Numbered from the stretch's first letter, positions 36,211 to 46,521 are shown. The stretch is 64,000 nt of DNA from Bacteroidales bacterium (GCA_012719495.1 JAAYAG010000077.1:19553-83552), one strand, 5' to 3'. Translations and numbers: made by a program. Notes: generated by a model not told the origin, from the sequence alone.

Positions 36211-37482
36211 CTATTCCCGAGTTGATACAAACCAAGTACCGGAATTATTTTGTTTGGTAAAAGTTATGTTTTTCGGACAAACAAGAACATCTGTTGATAA
36301 TTGAAAAGAGGATGAAAGTAAAGTTGCAAAATCCATATAGCCAGAAATTGATTTTGAAAGAGCAATTCCAGCACTGTTTCCATCTCCACGGATTGACAAT
36401 CCAAGCACATTCTTATCAATTAATGAATAATCAAAGTACAATTCCGCCTCAATAATTTTTCTGTTATACGTAAAACCCAATAAAAGACTAAATACGCCTT
36501 CTTTATCCAGCTTGCGTACAGCAAGATAAACATCGGAAACCCCGTTATATTTGCTTTCAACACTCTGTATAATCTGAGTGCACAATATTTTAACATCTTC
36601 ACTCATTAATGATTCATCTAACACCCAATTTACAGATGTTTCAGAAATATATAAAGCAAGATCGTCTGGACCAAGCAATTTAACTGTTGGGTCCTCTGCA
36701 CTCACCAATGCAGACTTATCGCCGTTAAGAACAAAATTTTTCGCACCCTTCTTAGAAAAAGGCTCTGCATTATATAATCTAAAACCTGAATGGGTTAAAA
36801 TAAATGGGCAGTCATAGGTTAAATCAGTTTGTAATTTTCCCACAGTAAACATCATCGACGATCCATTGGTAAACAAATAATCTGTTTTAACACCATCGAC
36901 AACAAGCCTAAGATCAGGAGAGCCAGCGGAAAATAAAATCTTTTTCATCCCAATGATAGAATCCAAATAATCATTCCAATTTTCTTGTTCATTTAGCGGC
37001 ATTAATAAAATCTCAGTCCCTGTTTTTTTGCCTTTTGAGCGGATTAGCGTGTCGGCATAAGAATAAACTACAAACTCATAATCGCCACCCAAACCAATTC
37101 CTGCCGGATTTGAAGGATCAGAGAAACGATGCAATATTTCATTATAGGTATTAAATGTGATTACTGGCCCATTATCTCCAATTACATCAAACATACTGAC
37201 AGACTCGGCATATTGGCCCCCTACAAGCATGTTTTTAGCGGCGACAGTAACTTTTCCGTTCGGTTCGAAGCGTAACAACATGGTATATCCGGCGCTGCTG
37301 CTATCAGCAAAATACTGCATCACCCAACCATTTTTTGCGTGGGTAAGCACGCTGTCAATAGAACCAATTGCGTTGTTCAGCCTAATGGCTGCGGGTTCAG
37401 AAAACAGATCTTCCTGCTCTTTCAAACAGCCCGAGAACAATACAAGGGTTACACTTACTATATATAAAATTTTCCTATTCAT
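36211..37482 (-). CDS. DUF4302 family lipoprotein
   Basis: 423 residues from the ATG at 37482. An upstream in-frame ATG at 37524 would put 14 residues before the lipoprotein signal MNRKILYIVSVTLVLFSGC, whose Cys19 is the likely lipidation site. The sequence after it (AIRLNNAIGSIDSVLTHAKN, GWVMQYFADSSSAGYTMLLR) is typical of DUF4302 proteins encoded beside SusCD and zinc metallohydrolase lipoproteins. No catalytic motif is visible. A surface role in substrate capture is inferred from context. It lies 10 bases after the metallohydrolase gene. Confidence 0.8.
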   Translation of the reverse strand: MNRKILYIVSVTLVLFSGCLKEQEDLFSEPAAIRLNNAIGSIDSVLTHAKNGWVMQYFADSSSAGYTMLLRFEPNGKVTVAAKNMLVGGQYAESVSMFDVIGDNGPVITFNTYNEILHRFSDPSNPAGIGLGGDYEFVVYSYADTLIRSKGKKTGTEILLMPLNEQENWNDYLDSIIGMKKILFSAGSPDLRLVVDGVKTDYLFTNGSSMMFTVGKLQTDLTYDCPFILTHSGFRLYNAEPFSKKGAKNFVLNGDKSALVSAEDPTVKLLGPDDLALYISETSVNWVLDESLMSEDVKILCTQIIQSVESKYNGVSDVYLAVRKLDKEGVFSLLLGFTYNRKIIEAELYFDYSLIDKNVLGLSIRGDGNSAGIALSKSISGYMDFATLLSSSFQLSTDVLVCPKNITFTKQNNSGTWFVSTRE

Positions 37483-37492
37483 AATCAAGATC

Positions 37493-38395
37493 TTAAAGGT
37501 CATTATTATAGAAACTTGCATCAAGGCTTTGTTGGCGACGCAAAATCTCTGCTCTCATCTTGGCAATGTCGATATTCCATTTTTCGAGTAACCAATCGGT
37601 GCAAACAGTCAACTTTTGGTTAATAATTGAAGCGCCTTCTGTCCCGGCCATCGCAACTACTGCATTCCAATCTTTATCGCTCTTTACCAAATAATTGGCA
37701 ATAATTTCAACAAAATCTTCACGAGCTTCGCTTCCTGCATAGGTAGAGATAAACCCAAGTTTAGCAGCTTCTTCATCCGTTCGGTATTGCCACCCCATCG
37801 GAGAATATTTTCCGGCCGAAATTTTCTCGAAACTTCTCGGATAATCTTTTGTCTGATGCAAAATATGGGTAAACTCATGATGCATGGTCTTAAAATAATA
37901 CTCGTTCATTAAATCGAGATTATTCTGACTGAAACTCGTTAAATCGAGATCGTTGCAACTATAAAGTGTTACTTTAATACCCCCTTCGGCAGTGCCAAGC
38001 AACATAGTTCCCGAGTTTGGGTTATACGCTGCTGAACCTATCAAATGGATCATTCTGGGACCATATTTTTTCAAAAATTCTTCATCAACCATGGAGGCAT
38101 ACACATCGAACCAAAGGTATTTTATTAACTGAGCCAGTTGTTTAGATTTTTCGAGCGAAGCCGGAACCAGATTATAATCCTGATCAGAACCAACATCTTC
38201 CATTCTATATTGGAAAGAAAGATTGTATGGTTTTCTGAAATTGCTTTCAAGCCACATTTCGAAGTTATAGGCTGGAGATGTTGGGTCGATAGCCGGAGCA
38301 TCTTGAAAAACCGAATCGGTGAATTCATCTTCTTTGCATGCATAAAAAGATGAAAATATGCATATTGCTATTAGTATGAAGGTTATCTTATTCAT
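37493..38395 (-). CDS. Substrate import-associated zinc metallohydrolase lipoprotein
   Basis: 300 residues. The lipoprotein signal ends at Cys20 (FSSFYAC). The zinc motif HEFTH (His173, His177) stands in KTMHHEFTHILHQTK, with Glu174 as general base. A third ligand is probably downstream near TDEEAAKLGFISTYAGSEAREDF. Proteins of this family are encoded with SusCD pairs and are thought to cut a peptide-containing substrate at the surface. Its start overlaps the upstream SusD stop by eight bases, so expression is coupled. The actual substrate is unknown. Confidence 0.85.
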   Translation of the reverse strand: MNKITFILIAICIFSSFYACKEDEFTDSVFQDAPAIDPTSPAYNFEMWLESNFRKPYNLSFQYRMEDVGSDQDYNLVPASLEKSKQLAQLIKYLWFDVYASMVDEEFLKKYGPRMIHLIGSAAYNPNSGTMLLGTAEGGIKVTLYSCNDLDLTSFSQNNLDLMNEYYFKTMHHEFTHILHQTKDYPRSFEKISAGKYSPMGWQYRTDEEAAKLGFISTYAGSEAREDFVEIIANYLVKSDKDWNAVVAMAGTEGASIINQKLTVCTDWLLEKWNIDIAKMRAEILRRQQSLDASFYNNDL

Positions 38396-39995
38396 CGCTG
38401 TTACGTATTGCTGGTTGTATTGTTAAGTTTGTTGACGGGGCACTATAGGATGGGTTTCTGGTCATCCCTGCAGCCAACACATCTTGCGGAATCTGAATGG
38501 CCCTACGGGAATCGTCCCAACGTAAAACATCGCGTTTATTAGCTCCAATAAGGTGTTCTATTTCAATACCATATCGTTTAACATCGAACCATCTAAGCCC
38601 TTCAAACAAGGTTTCTAAACGACGAAAGTGTAAAATACACTGAACAAAAGGCTCCTGACCCGGCGTTACAATAAAAGAACTGCTCATTTTTGAAGAATTC
38701 AACGGGCTTACTACGTTGATCCTTTCAGGAGTATAAAAACTCAGAATCTGCTGTTCGGTGAGTGGCTTATTTATTTTATGGCTCACACACCATGTGTTAA
38801 GATCATTCAACGCTTCATCGGTGCGATTAAGAAAAAGTAAGGCTTCGGCCCTGCAAAGCAAGGTTTCGTCGGTAGTGAATTCAGTTCGAACCACGTGGGT
38901 ATATCCAATGCCAGCAATTTTGTCGGTATATTCGAACAGTTCTCCAACTTTGGAGCAAAACAGACCAAATTCCTGCCCATAGGTCCACCACCATCCTCCC
39001 GAATAGAACGAAGGCCAACCGCTCCAGTTAGGCCCGCCTCTCGAGATCATCCGTACAGCTTTGCCGTTGAATGCATAACGGGTCTTGTAAAAAATACGGG
39101 CAAAAACTGAGTTCGTTGGCAAAATGAGCAAATTAGCCGACTCTGTTTCTTTTATGTAAGCATAGGTTTCTTCATCCGAGTTGTCGTAAATGGTAGTCCA
39201 GTCTCGCAATACCGAAAGCGGGTTGTTGCCCAGCACTTTGCCGGCATGGTAAACCACTTTTTCATAGTTGCGGGCATATAAGTAGAATCGGGCAGCAAAA
39301 GCATGAGCAGCTTGAGTGTTAAAATGATACTTTGGTATTGAATAGGAATCATCACCCAACAAAGGAATACCGGCTTCAATGTCGGCAGCTATTTTTTCAT
39401 ATACGTCGGTTACAGTTCCTCTATCGTACTGCACGGTTACTAAGGTTTCCGGTTCTGTAACGTAAGGAATTCCCAAATCGAGCCGGCTTGCTTCGGCATC
39501 TTTATATGCCTGACAAAACATGTTCACCAATATAAAGTGACCATAAGCCCTGCAAAGCAACGCCTCGCCGCGCTGTGGAGCAAGATTTTCAGAAGTACCC
39601 GAAGCCTCCAGTTCGTCAATAGCCTTTAGTGCATGGTTTGCTGTTGCAATGGCATTGTAACACTCTTCCCAAATAGTAAAGGGGCTATCATCTTCAGAAG
39701 AGGTAATTTCTTCCCACGCATATATTTCGTCATGCATGCGTTCTAAACTGGCCAAGTTATTTGCAACAGAAACATCGGGCGAATTATTGTCGACAAAATT
39801 ATCTGAACTCAACTCTGCCAACAGCGAAATGTTCGACGTTGGATAGGCCGAAACTAAAAGTTTTGAAATTTGATCGGCTGTTTGTAACGATGTCCGATTA
39901 TCGGGAAGTTTGTCGAGAAAATTGTTGCACGACATGAACGAAAGCAAAACCATTGCCACTCCCGTGTGTATTGTTACTTTTTTAGATATATTCAT
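38388..39995 (-). CDS. SusD/RagB family lipoprotein
   Basis: 535 residues. The lipoprotein signal has Cys23 (LLSFMSC), followed by NNFLDKLPDNRT. SusD motifs include GEALLCRAYGHFILVNMFCQ, LLCRAEALLFLNRTDEAL and the C-terminal RRLETLFEGLRWFDVKRYG. It pairs with the SusC gene 21 bases upstream. The metallohydrolase, DUF4302 and T9SS genes behind it suggest peptides or glycopeptides rather than xylan as cargo; that is inference. Confidence 0.9.
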   Translation of the reverse strand: MNISKKVTIHTGVAMVLLSFMSCNNFLDKLPDNRTSLQTADQISKLLVSAYPTSNISLLAELSSDNFVDNNSPDVSVANNLASLERMHDEIYAWEEITSSEDDSPFTIWEECYNAIATANHALKAIDELEASGTSENLAPQRGEALLCRAYGHFILVNMFCQAYKDAEASRLDLGIPYVTEPETLVTVQYDRGTVTDVYEKIAADIEAGIPLLGDDSYSIPKYHFNTQAAHAFAARFYLYARNYEKVVYHAGKVLGNNPLSVLRDWTTIYDNSDEETYAYIKETESANLLILPTNSVFARIFYKTRYAFNGKAVRMISRGGPNWSGWPSFYSGGWWWTYGQEFGLFCSKVGELFEYTDKIAGIGYTHVVRTEFTTDETLLCRAEALLFLNRTDEALNDLNTWCVSHKINKPLTEQQILSFYTPERINVVSPLNSSKMSSSFIVTPGQEPFVQCILHFRRLETLFEGLRWFDVKRYGIEIEHLIGANKRDVLRWDDSRRAIQIPQDVLAAGMTRNPSYSAPSTNLTIQPAIRNSDE

Positions 39996-40016
39996 AATCC
40001 ATTCATCATTAATTGG

Positions 40017-43000
40017 TTAAATACCCATATTGATGGTAAACGTTAACTGTTTGGGCATTGGGGTTGCTACTCCTCCGCTGTTGAAGAACTCGGGATCTTG
40101 TCCGTTCAACTTCTTATCGGCATACAATAGGAACAAGTTTGTTGCCTGCAGTTTCATCGATAAGTTGGCAATTTTAAGATTGTCTATCAGCTTCTTTGGA
40201 AAGCTATAAGACAAAGAGATTTCTTTCATCCGTACAAAATCGCCCTTGGCAATACGTTCAGTCGAATAGTTATAGGCATTGTAAGCATACGAGAGCGGAT
40301 CGTAATTCCTGTCCTGACGAAGACTGGCAATAACCGGGATGTTGGTAACCTCTTCATCTCCGGGAATCACCCAGCGATTTTTAAATTCCTTTGGCATCGA
40401 AGTTAAATCGGAATACGAGGATTTAAAAATCGGATCGAGACGAACAACATTACCCAACGAATAGGTAATGAACACATTTAGCGTGAAACTATTCCACGAA
40501 AAGGTGTTCCCTAAACTTCCGGTAATCGTGGGGTCGGTTGGACCTTCATATTTAAGAAAATCAAGATTTTCGTACTCCTGAAAATCAAGGTTAGTAACAG
40601 TTGTTTCATTGTCTTGATTAACAAATGTTGGTATACCTTCTTCGTTCAACCCGGCAAATGGGATCGAGAAGAGCGAACGCACCGGATATCCTTGGCGTGC
40701 ATATCCTTCGCCCGAAATGAGTGTAATTACATTAGAACGTGAATCGAGATCGGTAATAACATTCTTTGCAGAAGCAAAAATGAAATCGGTAGACCACTTA
40801 AACTTTTTATTATCAATATTTTTTGTAGCTATCGACAGTTCTACTCCATTTGAGTTCATCGAAGCCACATTGGCATACTTGGCAATTTCGCCCCCAACTC
40901 CTTGCGTATAAATTAGCCCAATGAGATCAAAATTCTGCCTAAAATACACATCGGCAGTAACATTAATCCGGTTTTTCAGAAATCCAAAGTCAGCGCCTAC
41001 ATTTAGCTCATTTTTCTTCTCGTAAGTCAACTCACTGTTTTCCAAGCCATCGATATACAAGCCAGATTCGGTAATATCGGCCGTGGGGCGCCATGGATTA
41101 TAGCTAAGAATCACCACTTCTGAATTAGTTACGAAAGCCGGGCCACGGTCGGCTGTAAGCGAATACGAAGCTTTAAAAGTTGCATTGCTTAGCACATTTC
41201 CCAACAGGTCATCGAACCACAATTCTTCGTGAGCGTTCCAAGCCCCTGAGATGTTCCAGGTTGGTAACCAACGAGCCGATCGGGATTTCCCCAGTTTGTT
41301 CGACCCTTCGTAACGCCCCGTCAGGTTAACGGTATAACGACCAGCATACGAATAAGTCATCGATGAAAAAAAGGCAAGGTTACGGGCATAGGTCCAGCTA
41401 TTCCCATAATAATCACTATTCTCCTCTTTTCCTTGTTTGAAAACAGTATAATCGTAGAACGGAATTCCCCCGTTATCGTATTGATAGCCCCAACCCCTGA
41501 ACCATACCTTATTGCGGTCGATAGCACTACTTTCTGCACCACCAAAAAGGTTTACTATATGCATATCGTTTACACTGGTATTGTAACTCATTGTAGCCCT
41601 AAGGTCAACGCCTTTCATAGAATGGTTGGTGAACGTATAAATACCCCCCTCGGGCAAAATTGTTTCGGGTAATGCCCCATCAACATCAGGATCGGTATAT
41701 AGCAAAGGGTTTGCTTCGCGAATGGTAGCATCTTCTTCGGGTAAAATTCCGGCCCGATACGCTTCTGCCTGATTCGAACGGTCTTTTACATGATGTTCTT
41801 GTGTAGAGGTTTGATATTTTATGGCCGAAAGGAAATTGGCTTCAAGTCCTTTGAGTATTTTCCAATTCAACTCGGCCTGAAATTTCACATCGCTCACATT
41901 CAAATCGATATAGTTATTTTGCAACTCATGAAAAATATTGAAATCAGCATAATTGCGGCGGTAATACTCATCGGGGTCGAGGGTTCGCGAAGTATTCAGC
42001 GCAAAGCTGTAAGGGTTAATGTCGAAATCACGCTTAACCTCACCACTCACTACATCAACTTCCTGACTTAATGTTCCCGGTGCTTTTTGTTTACGATACG
42101 ACCCCGAAGACAAAATATTAAGAGTCAGGTTCTTGAAAATATCGTACGAGGCATTTGCATTGGCGGTATACCTATTCACCCCGCTCGACAACGACCAACC
42201 CGGGTCGCGCATTATCGAAAGTGAACCATAGAAACGAGCTTTTTCGGTTCCCGATGAAATACTAATCGCATGATTTTGCATAATGCTGTTATTGAAAAGC
42301 AGGTCGAACCAATCAGTATTCCGGAATTCAGCCTGACGCAAATAGGCATTCCGGGCTTCAGGCGTATTTTCCAGCCCAAAACTACCATTCCCCTGATAAT
42401 CATCAATTAAACGATACATTTTACCATAAACACCACTCGAAGATGCATTAGCCAGCGATGTGAATTCAAGCCAACCTTTTTCTTCCATTTCTTTGTAAAT
42501 GCCCATCTGTTCCTGAGAGTTCATAATGTTGAAATTGGCATACGAAGGCTTCAACCTCATGGTCAATTCGGTAGAATAACTGAAACGGCTTGTCCCTGCT
42601 TTACCTTTCTTGGTAGTAACAACAATAACACCAGCCATGGCACGGGCACCATAAATAGAAGTTGCGGAACCATCCTTGAGGATTTGAAAACTTTCAATAT
42701 CATCGGCGTTCAGTCCCGCTATAGATGAAGCAATAAGTGTTTCGGCATTACCCGAAGAAAGGTCGTCGCTCGAAATGTCAAGGGCATCTTCCATAACCAC
42801 CCCATCGACTACCCACAATGGCTTTGAGTTTCCATAAATTGATGTTGCCCCACGCACTCTTATTTTCGGAGCCGTTCCGAAGGTCCCAGATACATTTTGA
42901 ACCGACACCCCAGCCGCACGACCTTCGAGACGACGGCTTACATCGGCGACACCGCTCAGTGCAGCATCATCGGCATTCAGTTTCGAAGCAGCTCCTGTAA

Positions 43001-43346
43001 ACAAGCGCTTATCGACTCGCTGCATGCCAGTAACAACGATTTCGTCAAGTTGCTGATCATCAGATTTAAGTTCAATGCGCAAATTGGTACCGACAGCTAT
43101 TTGCTGTTGTTTCATTCCTATGTATGAAACAAGCAGGGAATTGCGGTTCTGCGGCACAGTAAGTTTGAACTTGCCATCGATATCGGTAACAGTACCCATA
43201 GCAGCCTCTCCAACAACAGTAACAGATGCTCCAATAATAGGCTGACCATCATCGGCAGAAACCACAACACCGTTAACCATTTTGCTTTGCGCATAGCCCC
43301 CTATATACAAAAAAAAGAAAAAGAGGCAGGTCAAAAAGTTTTTCAT
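40017..43346 (-). CDS. SusC/RagA TonB-dependent transporter
   Basis: 1109 residues with a signal peptide (about 1-19, ending GGYAQ). A carboxypeptidase-regulatory-like domain (about 22-100; VVSADDGQPIIGASVTVVG, GTVTDIDGKFKLTVP) leads to a TonB-box-like segment (QLDEIVVTGMQ), a plug (SIYGNSKPLWVVDGVVME, SIYGARAMAGVIVVTTKKGK) and a barrel. It is the first gene of the operon 34435-43346. No anti-sigma factor, sigma factor or HTCS gene adjoins it, so regulation must come from elsewhere or be constitutive. Confidence 0.92.
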   Translation of the reverse strand: MKNFLTCLFFFFLYIGGYAQSKMVNGVVVSADDGQPIIGASVTVVGEAAMGTVTDIDGKFKLTVPQNRNSLLVSYIGMKQQQIAVGTNLRIELKSDDQQLDEIVVTGMQRVDKRLFTGAASKLNADDAALSGVADVSRRLEGRAAGVSVQNVSGTFGTAPKIRVRGATSIYGNSKPLWVVDGVVMEDALDISSDDLSSGNAETLIASSIAGLNADDIESFQILKDGSATSIYGARAMAGVIVVTTKKGKAGTSRFSYSTELTMRLKPSYANFNIMNSQEQMGIYKEMEEKGWLEFTSLANASSSGVYGKMYRLIDDYQGNGSFGLENTPEARNAYLRQAEFRNTDWFDLLFNNSIMQNHAISISSGTEKARFYGSLSIMRDPGWSLSSGVNRYTANANASYDIFKNLTLNILSSGSYRKQKAPGTLSQEVDVVSGEVKRDFDINPYSFALNTSRTLDPDEYYRRNYADFNIFHELQNNYIDLNVSDVKFQAELNWKILKGLEANFLSAIKYQTSTQEHHVKDRSNQAEAYRAGILPEEDATIREANPLLYTDPDVDGALPETILPEGGIYTFTNHSMKGVDLRATMSYNTSVNDMHIVNLFGGAESSAIDRNKVWFRGWGYQYDNGGIPFYDYTVFKQGKEENSDYYGNSWTYARNLAFFSSMTYSYAGRYTVNLTGRYEGSNKLGKSRSARWLPTWNISGAWNAHEELWFDDLLGNVLSNATFKASYSLTADRGPAFVTNSEVVILSYNPWRPTADITESGLYIDGLENSELTYEKKNELNVGADFGFLKNRINVTADVYFRQNFDLIGLIYTQGVGGEIAKYANVASMNSNGVELSIATKNIDNKKFKWSTDFIFASAKNVITDLDSRSNVITLISGEGYARQGYPVRSLFSIPFAGLNEEGIPTFVNQDNETTVTNLDFQEYENLDFLKYEGPTDPTITGSLGNTFSWNSFTLNVFITYSLGNVVRLDPIFKSSYSDLTSMPKEFKNRWVIPGDEEVTNIPVIASLRQDRNYDPLSYAYNAYNYSTERIAKGDFVRMKEISLSYSFPKKLIDNLKIANLSMKLQATNLFLLYADKKLNGQDPEFFNSGGVATPMPKQLTFTINMGI

Positions 43347-43641
43347 AGATCTAAGATTATATTTAAGGCCTTATCGAACACCATGTTATTTCAACAATAA
43401 AATAGACACAGGCACTATAAAGCAGTACAACGTCAATTTACTTTAACATTAGAAATTATAAGCGGTTGAAAAATGCGAATACAATATATTCTAGCGCCTC
43501 AGTCTGTTTTAACTGTTGAAAAGAATTAATTAGGGACGATTTCCGAGAATATAAATCATTGCTAACAACCATGAAATGCAATAATACAAAAGTATTGCTT
43601 ATAAAAAAAAATACAATTGTTAAAAAGAAATGGGCAGATAT
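43347..43641. other. Leader of the metallohydrolase SusCD operon
   Basis: No gene is visible. A promoter candidate lies at 43587-43617, just behind the terminator of the preceding operon, which implies a leader of about 230 bases before the SusC start. Confidence 0.5.
43587..43617 (-). promoter_or_regulatory. Candidate promoter of the metallohydrolase SusCD operon
   Basis: On the minus strand ATTG (43614-43617) and TACTTTTG (43587-43594, a full match to TAnnTTTG) are 19 bases apart. The -33 box has one mismatch. Confidence 0.4.
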
Positions 43642-43678
43642 AAAAAAATAATAGGCTGCCGAAAATCGACAGCCTATT
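43642..43678 (-). terminator. Rho-independent terminator of the third SusCD operon
   Basis: The 9-bp perfect stem AATAGGCTG/CAGCCTATT (43650-43658 with 43670-43678) is followed on the minus strand by a run of seven T. It begins 19 bases after the last lipoprotein gene. Confidence 0.85.
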
Positions 43679-43697
43679 GATTTTATTTCAGCATAGA

Positions 43698-44213
43698 TTA
43701 ATGCAAATCTTCAGTGAATCCTGATCTTTTGAAACCGCCAACCAATAATTTATCGTTAGCAATGCCTGTAGCATCCTCAAGGTCTTCAAACCAGATTTCA
43801 AAATAGATGCTATCAGAAACATATCCCGAAGGTTGAGTCACTGCATTTTTTATGATTTTACCATTCATAATTTTAACGCCAATTTCATAACCATCTACAG
43901 AATTTACCAATGCCTGATCGCTTCCAAAAGTAAGGTTTGATGCATTTACATTAACTTTTACTTTATAATCCCAGAAATTTCCATCATCAGTGATCCAAAT
44001 TTCCGTACCATCGTCTTTTGCTGTATTGAAAGTCATCAATGGAGTAAATCCTGAACCAAAAGGATCTTCACCATAGCTTTCATGGTCATAACGTACAAAC
44101 CAATCGCCAGATAATTCTAAGACTTTGCTATCCCACACTTCTGGATCTTCAGTGCAACTAAATACTGAAAAAATCATAAAGAGGGCAAGTGTATATAAAA
44201 CTATTTTTTTCAT
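43698..44213 (-). CDS. Lipid-binding-like (lipocalin-type) lipoprotein
   Basis: 171 residues with a lipoprotein signal, Cys20 (IFSVFSC). The body (LELSGDWFVRYDHES, GTEIWITDDGNFWDYKVKV, DSIYFEIWFEDLED) resembles the small Bacteroidota family annotated as putative lipid-binding proteins. The fold is probably a small beta-barrel. It is the last gene of the operon 43698-49698. Function and ligand are unknown. Confidence 0.7.
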   Translation of the reverse strand: MKKIVLYTLALFMIFSVFSCTEDPEVWDSKVLELSGDWFVRYDHESYGEDPFGSGFTPLMTFNTAKDDGTEIWITDDGNFWDYKVKVNVNASNLTFGSDQALVNSVDGYEIGVKIMNGKIIKNAVTQPSGYVSDSIYFEIWFEDLEDATGIANDKLLVGGFKRSGFTEDLH

Positions 44214-44225
44214 ATCAATTCAATT

Positions 44226-44951
44226 TTAGATTTGAACTTGTTTAAGTGTCACAACGAATTCATAACCTGAATCCCAAACAGAAGTAAAGATAATTGTCTT
44301 ACTGCTAGGATCAACGGTCAAGGAAGTAATATCAACAGCTCCTCCGAAAGTGCCAACTGAGAATTGTTCAAATGAGAAATCATTCGAAGGAATACTATTT
44401 GCAACAACTGTTGCAGGAGCAGAATAATCTACTCCATAAGCTCTTCCAAATTGGTAATAACCGCCTATCCCACAAGAAATAGAATACGTATTATCGCCAG
44501 TTTTAGTTATGAAAATATACTCCATATCTGTATATTGTGCTCCTGAAGAGCCATTTCTGACTACAGTACTAGTATACAAGCCTTCAATACTATTGACCAT
44601 ATCTCCAGTATTGAATACATATACTTCTCTAGAAGTACTAGCTTCATATCCATCGCTATTCTTTGCAGTATAAGAAATAGTATACACATCTGGTGTGTTC
44701 CCATCGACTGTATTTAATCCATTGTACAAACTTGAAATGGAAAAGGCTACATCTACATTCTGACCATTTTCTTTAGCACTATACCCGGGATCTACAAAAG
44801 GTTCACCTAATGTATGAAAAATTGTATTTCCCCCCTGTAAATCAAAAACAGCATAATTCGTCTCATGAGATATTCCTTCTGTTTCTTTCTCGCAGCTTAC
44901 TATAAAGAGAGAAAGACAAGCAAGTCCGACTATTGTTAATATTTTTTTCAT
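44226..44951 (-). CDS. DUF5011/DUF5012-like Ig-fold lipoprotein
   Basis: 241 residues from the ATG at 44951; the longer frame from 45011 puts 20 residues before a clear lipoprotein signal (Cys19, LFIVSC). Residues about 35-110 look like an immunoglobulin-like DUF5011/DUF5012 domain (GEPFVDPGYSAKENGQNVDV, VYTISYTAKNSDGYEAS). The C-terminal half is beta-rich without a known motif (SVWDSGYEFVVTLKQVQI at the end). Related lipoproteins occur after SusD genes and may bind substrate at the surface. It lies 12 bases before the next gene. Confidence 0.7.
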   Translation of the reverse strand: MKKILTIVGLACLSLFIVSCEKETEGISHETNYAVFDLQGGNTIFHTLGEPFVDPGYSAKENGQNVDVAFSISSLYNGLNTVDGNTPDVYTISYTAKNSDGYEASTSREVYVFNTGDMVNSIEGLYTSTVVRNGSSGAQYTDMEYIFITKTGDNTYSISCGIGGYYQFGRAYGVDYSAPATVVANSIPSNDFSFEQFSVGTFGGAVDITSLTVDPSSKTIIFTSVWDSGYEFVVTLKQVQI

Positions 44952-44983
44952 ATTGTATCTATTAAATATTATTATGACTACTG

Positions 44984-46501
44984 CTATTTCCCGGCTTTTA
45001 AATTCCACCAAACCTTCTGTCCTACATTATCCTTCTGCGAAGGTTTTGTAGGGCTGGTGTTTCTTGTTAAAATAGCATTTGGATAAATTGCAGAAGCAGG
45101 AAGATTTCCTTGAAGTTTTGCCCGACCTTTAACCGAAATTGTAAAATCTCCAACAGGGAAATTTACCCATGCAGATTTACGATCAGCTGCAACATCAATT
45201 TCATTTACAGAAGGATATTTCGTACGGTTCCTTTCGAGGAACGATTCCCAATGTTGATATTTAGCATTGGCCACCCACTTTTGCATGGAAATTTGTTTGA
45301 TCTCTTCTTCAACAGAACCATCGACCCATTTTGCGTAACCGCCATCAACTGTAATAGTATTAGCAACACCATGTGCAGCCAGCGAAGCATTTACACCATT
45401 TTCATAATGGGCTTTTGCTTCAGCGTGCATACCTGCCCTTGCAAATACTTCTGCCTGATGAAATTCAGTTTCCCAAAGAGAAATCAATGGGATATTCATG
45501 TCAAATGGAAAACTCATTGTGCTATAAGCCTCTTTTTCGTCCAAAGTTGTATTACCATCAGAATCTTCATCAGAATCAAAATCTCCTTGGAAAGCACCAC
45601 GATGTCCAGATGCAGGAGCTACATAAATTTTATCGAGGCGAGGATCGGAATTATCAACAAGATATTGAAGTAAAGTTTTACTGGCAATAACATTTGTGGT
45701 CAAATAACCTGCACTACCTGCTTCAAACTCAGCCATAGGATGTCTTTTCCCATCTTTATTTTCAAAAATCGATCCTGGTATTTGAGCACTCTCTTGCAAT
45801 AAATCAGCAGAGTTAACAAAAGCTAAGACATCAGCATTATTATAAGAAGGTGTTTCAGAAAGGCGCAACATTAACTTCAATTTCAATGAATTTGAAAATT
45901 GGATCCATTTTGAAACATCACCTGCAAAAATAAAATCGGCATCTGGATTAATTTCAGCATTACTAAAATCCTTAGCAAGAAGTCCATTAATGCGAGATAA
46001 GAGATCTTCGTAGATTTTCTGACCACTGTCAAATGCAGGAGATGAAATTCCTTCGTCACCTCTTAAGGCTTCAAAATAAGGAATATCGCCCCATGTATCA
46101 GTTATAATTTGCCATACAAATATAGAAAGAGCTTCAGCTAAAAGGTAACTCCCATTATCTTCATTCTCCGACGCAATTTGCTTAATACGTTTTAAGTCGT
46201 TAAGAGCACCAGCAGTTAATTCCTGGTAAGCAGTATTAAAACTGAACTCGCTATATTCTTCAAGAGTTTTAAACTGTGAAGCATTGTAGTTTTGAGCCAT
46301 ATATTGTGACCAATAGCCACCAGCAAATCCAAAATCCCATCCCATTAAGTTATTAGCAATAGTAACTTCAGAAATTGGAATCAAAGCATTCGAATTTGGA
46401 AGTTCACCCAAACTATTGGGATCTTTATTTACATCTAACCAATCAGTACACCCCCAAAAAAGGAAAAGTGACAGAAATGCGGCATATATATATTTTCTCA
46501 T
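44984..46501 (-). CDS. SusD/RagB family lipoprotein (SusD-like_2 type)
   Basis: 505 residues from the ATG at 46501; a TTG three codons upstream is less likely. The lipoprotein signal has Cys18 (LFLFWGC), then TDWLDVNKDPNSLGELPNSN. WDFGFAGGYWSQYMAQNYNA, SFSNAEINPDADFIFAGD-like text and IWQIITDTWGDIPYFEAL fit the SusD-like group often paired with SusC proteins for non-glycan or peptide substrates. It follows the SusC gene by 20 bases. Confidence 0.88.
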   Translation of the reverse strand: MRKYIYAAFLSLFLFWGCTDWLDVNKDPNSLGELPNSNALIPISEVTIANNLMGWDFGFAGGYWSQYMAQNYNASQFKTLEEYSEFSFNTAYQELTAGALNDLKRIKQIASENEDNGSYLLAEALSIFVWQIITDTWGDIPYFEALRGDEGISSPAFDSGQKIYEDLLSRINGLLAKDFSNAEINPDADFIFAGDVSKWIQFSNSLKLKLMLRLSETPSYNNADVLAFVNSADLLQESAQIPGSIFENKDGKRHPMAEFEAGSAGYLTTNVIASKTLLQYLVDNSDPRLDKIYVAPASGHRGAFQGDFDSDEDSDGNTTLDEKEAYSTMSFPFDMNIPLISLWETEFHQAEVFARAGMHAEAKAHYENGVNASLAAHGVANTITVDGGYAKWVDGSVEEEIKQISMQKWVANAKYQHWESFLERNRTKYPSVNEIDVAADRKSAWVNFPVGDFTISVKGRAKLQGNLPASAIYPNAILTRNTSPTKPSQKDNVGQKVWWNLKAGK

Positions 46502-46521
46502 ATTATTCAAAATTATATTGT

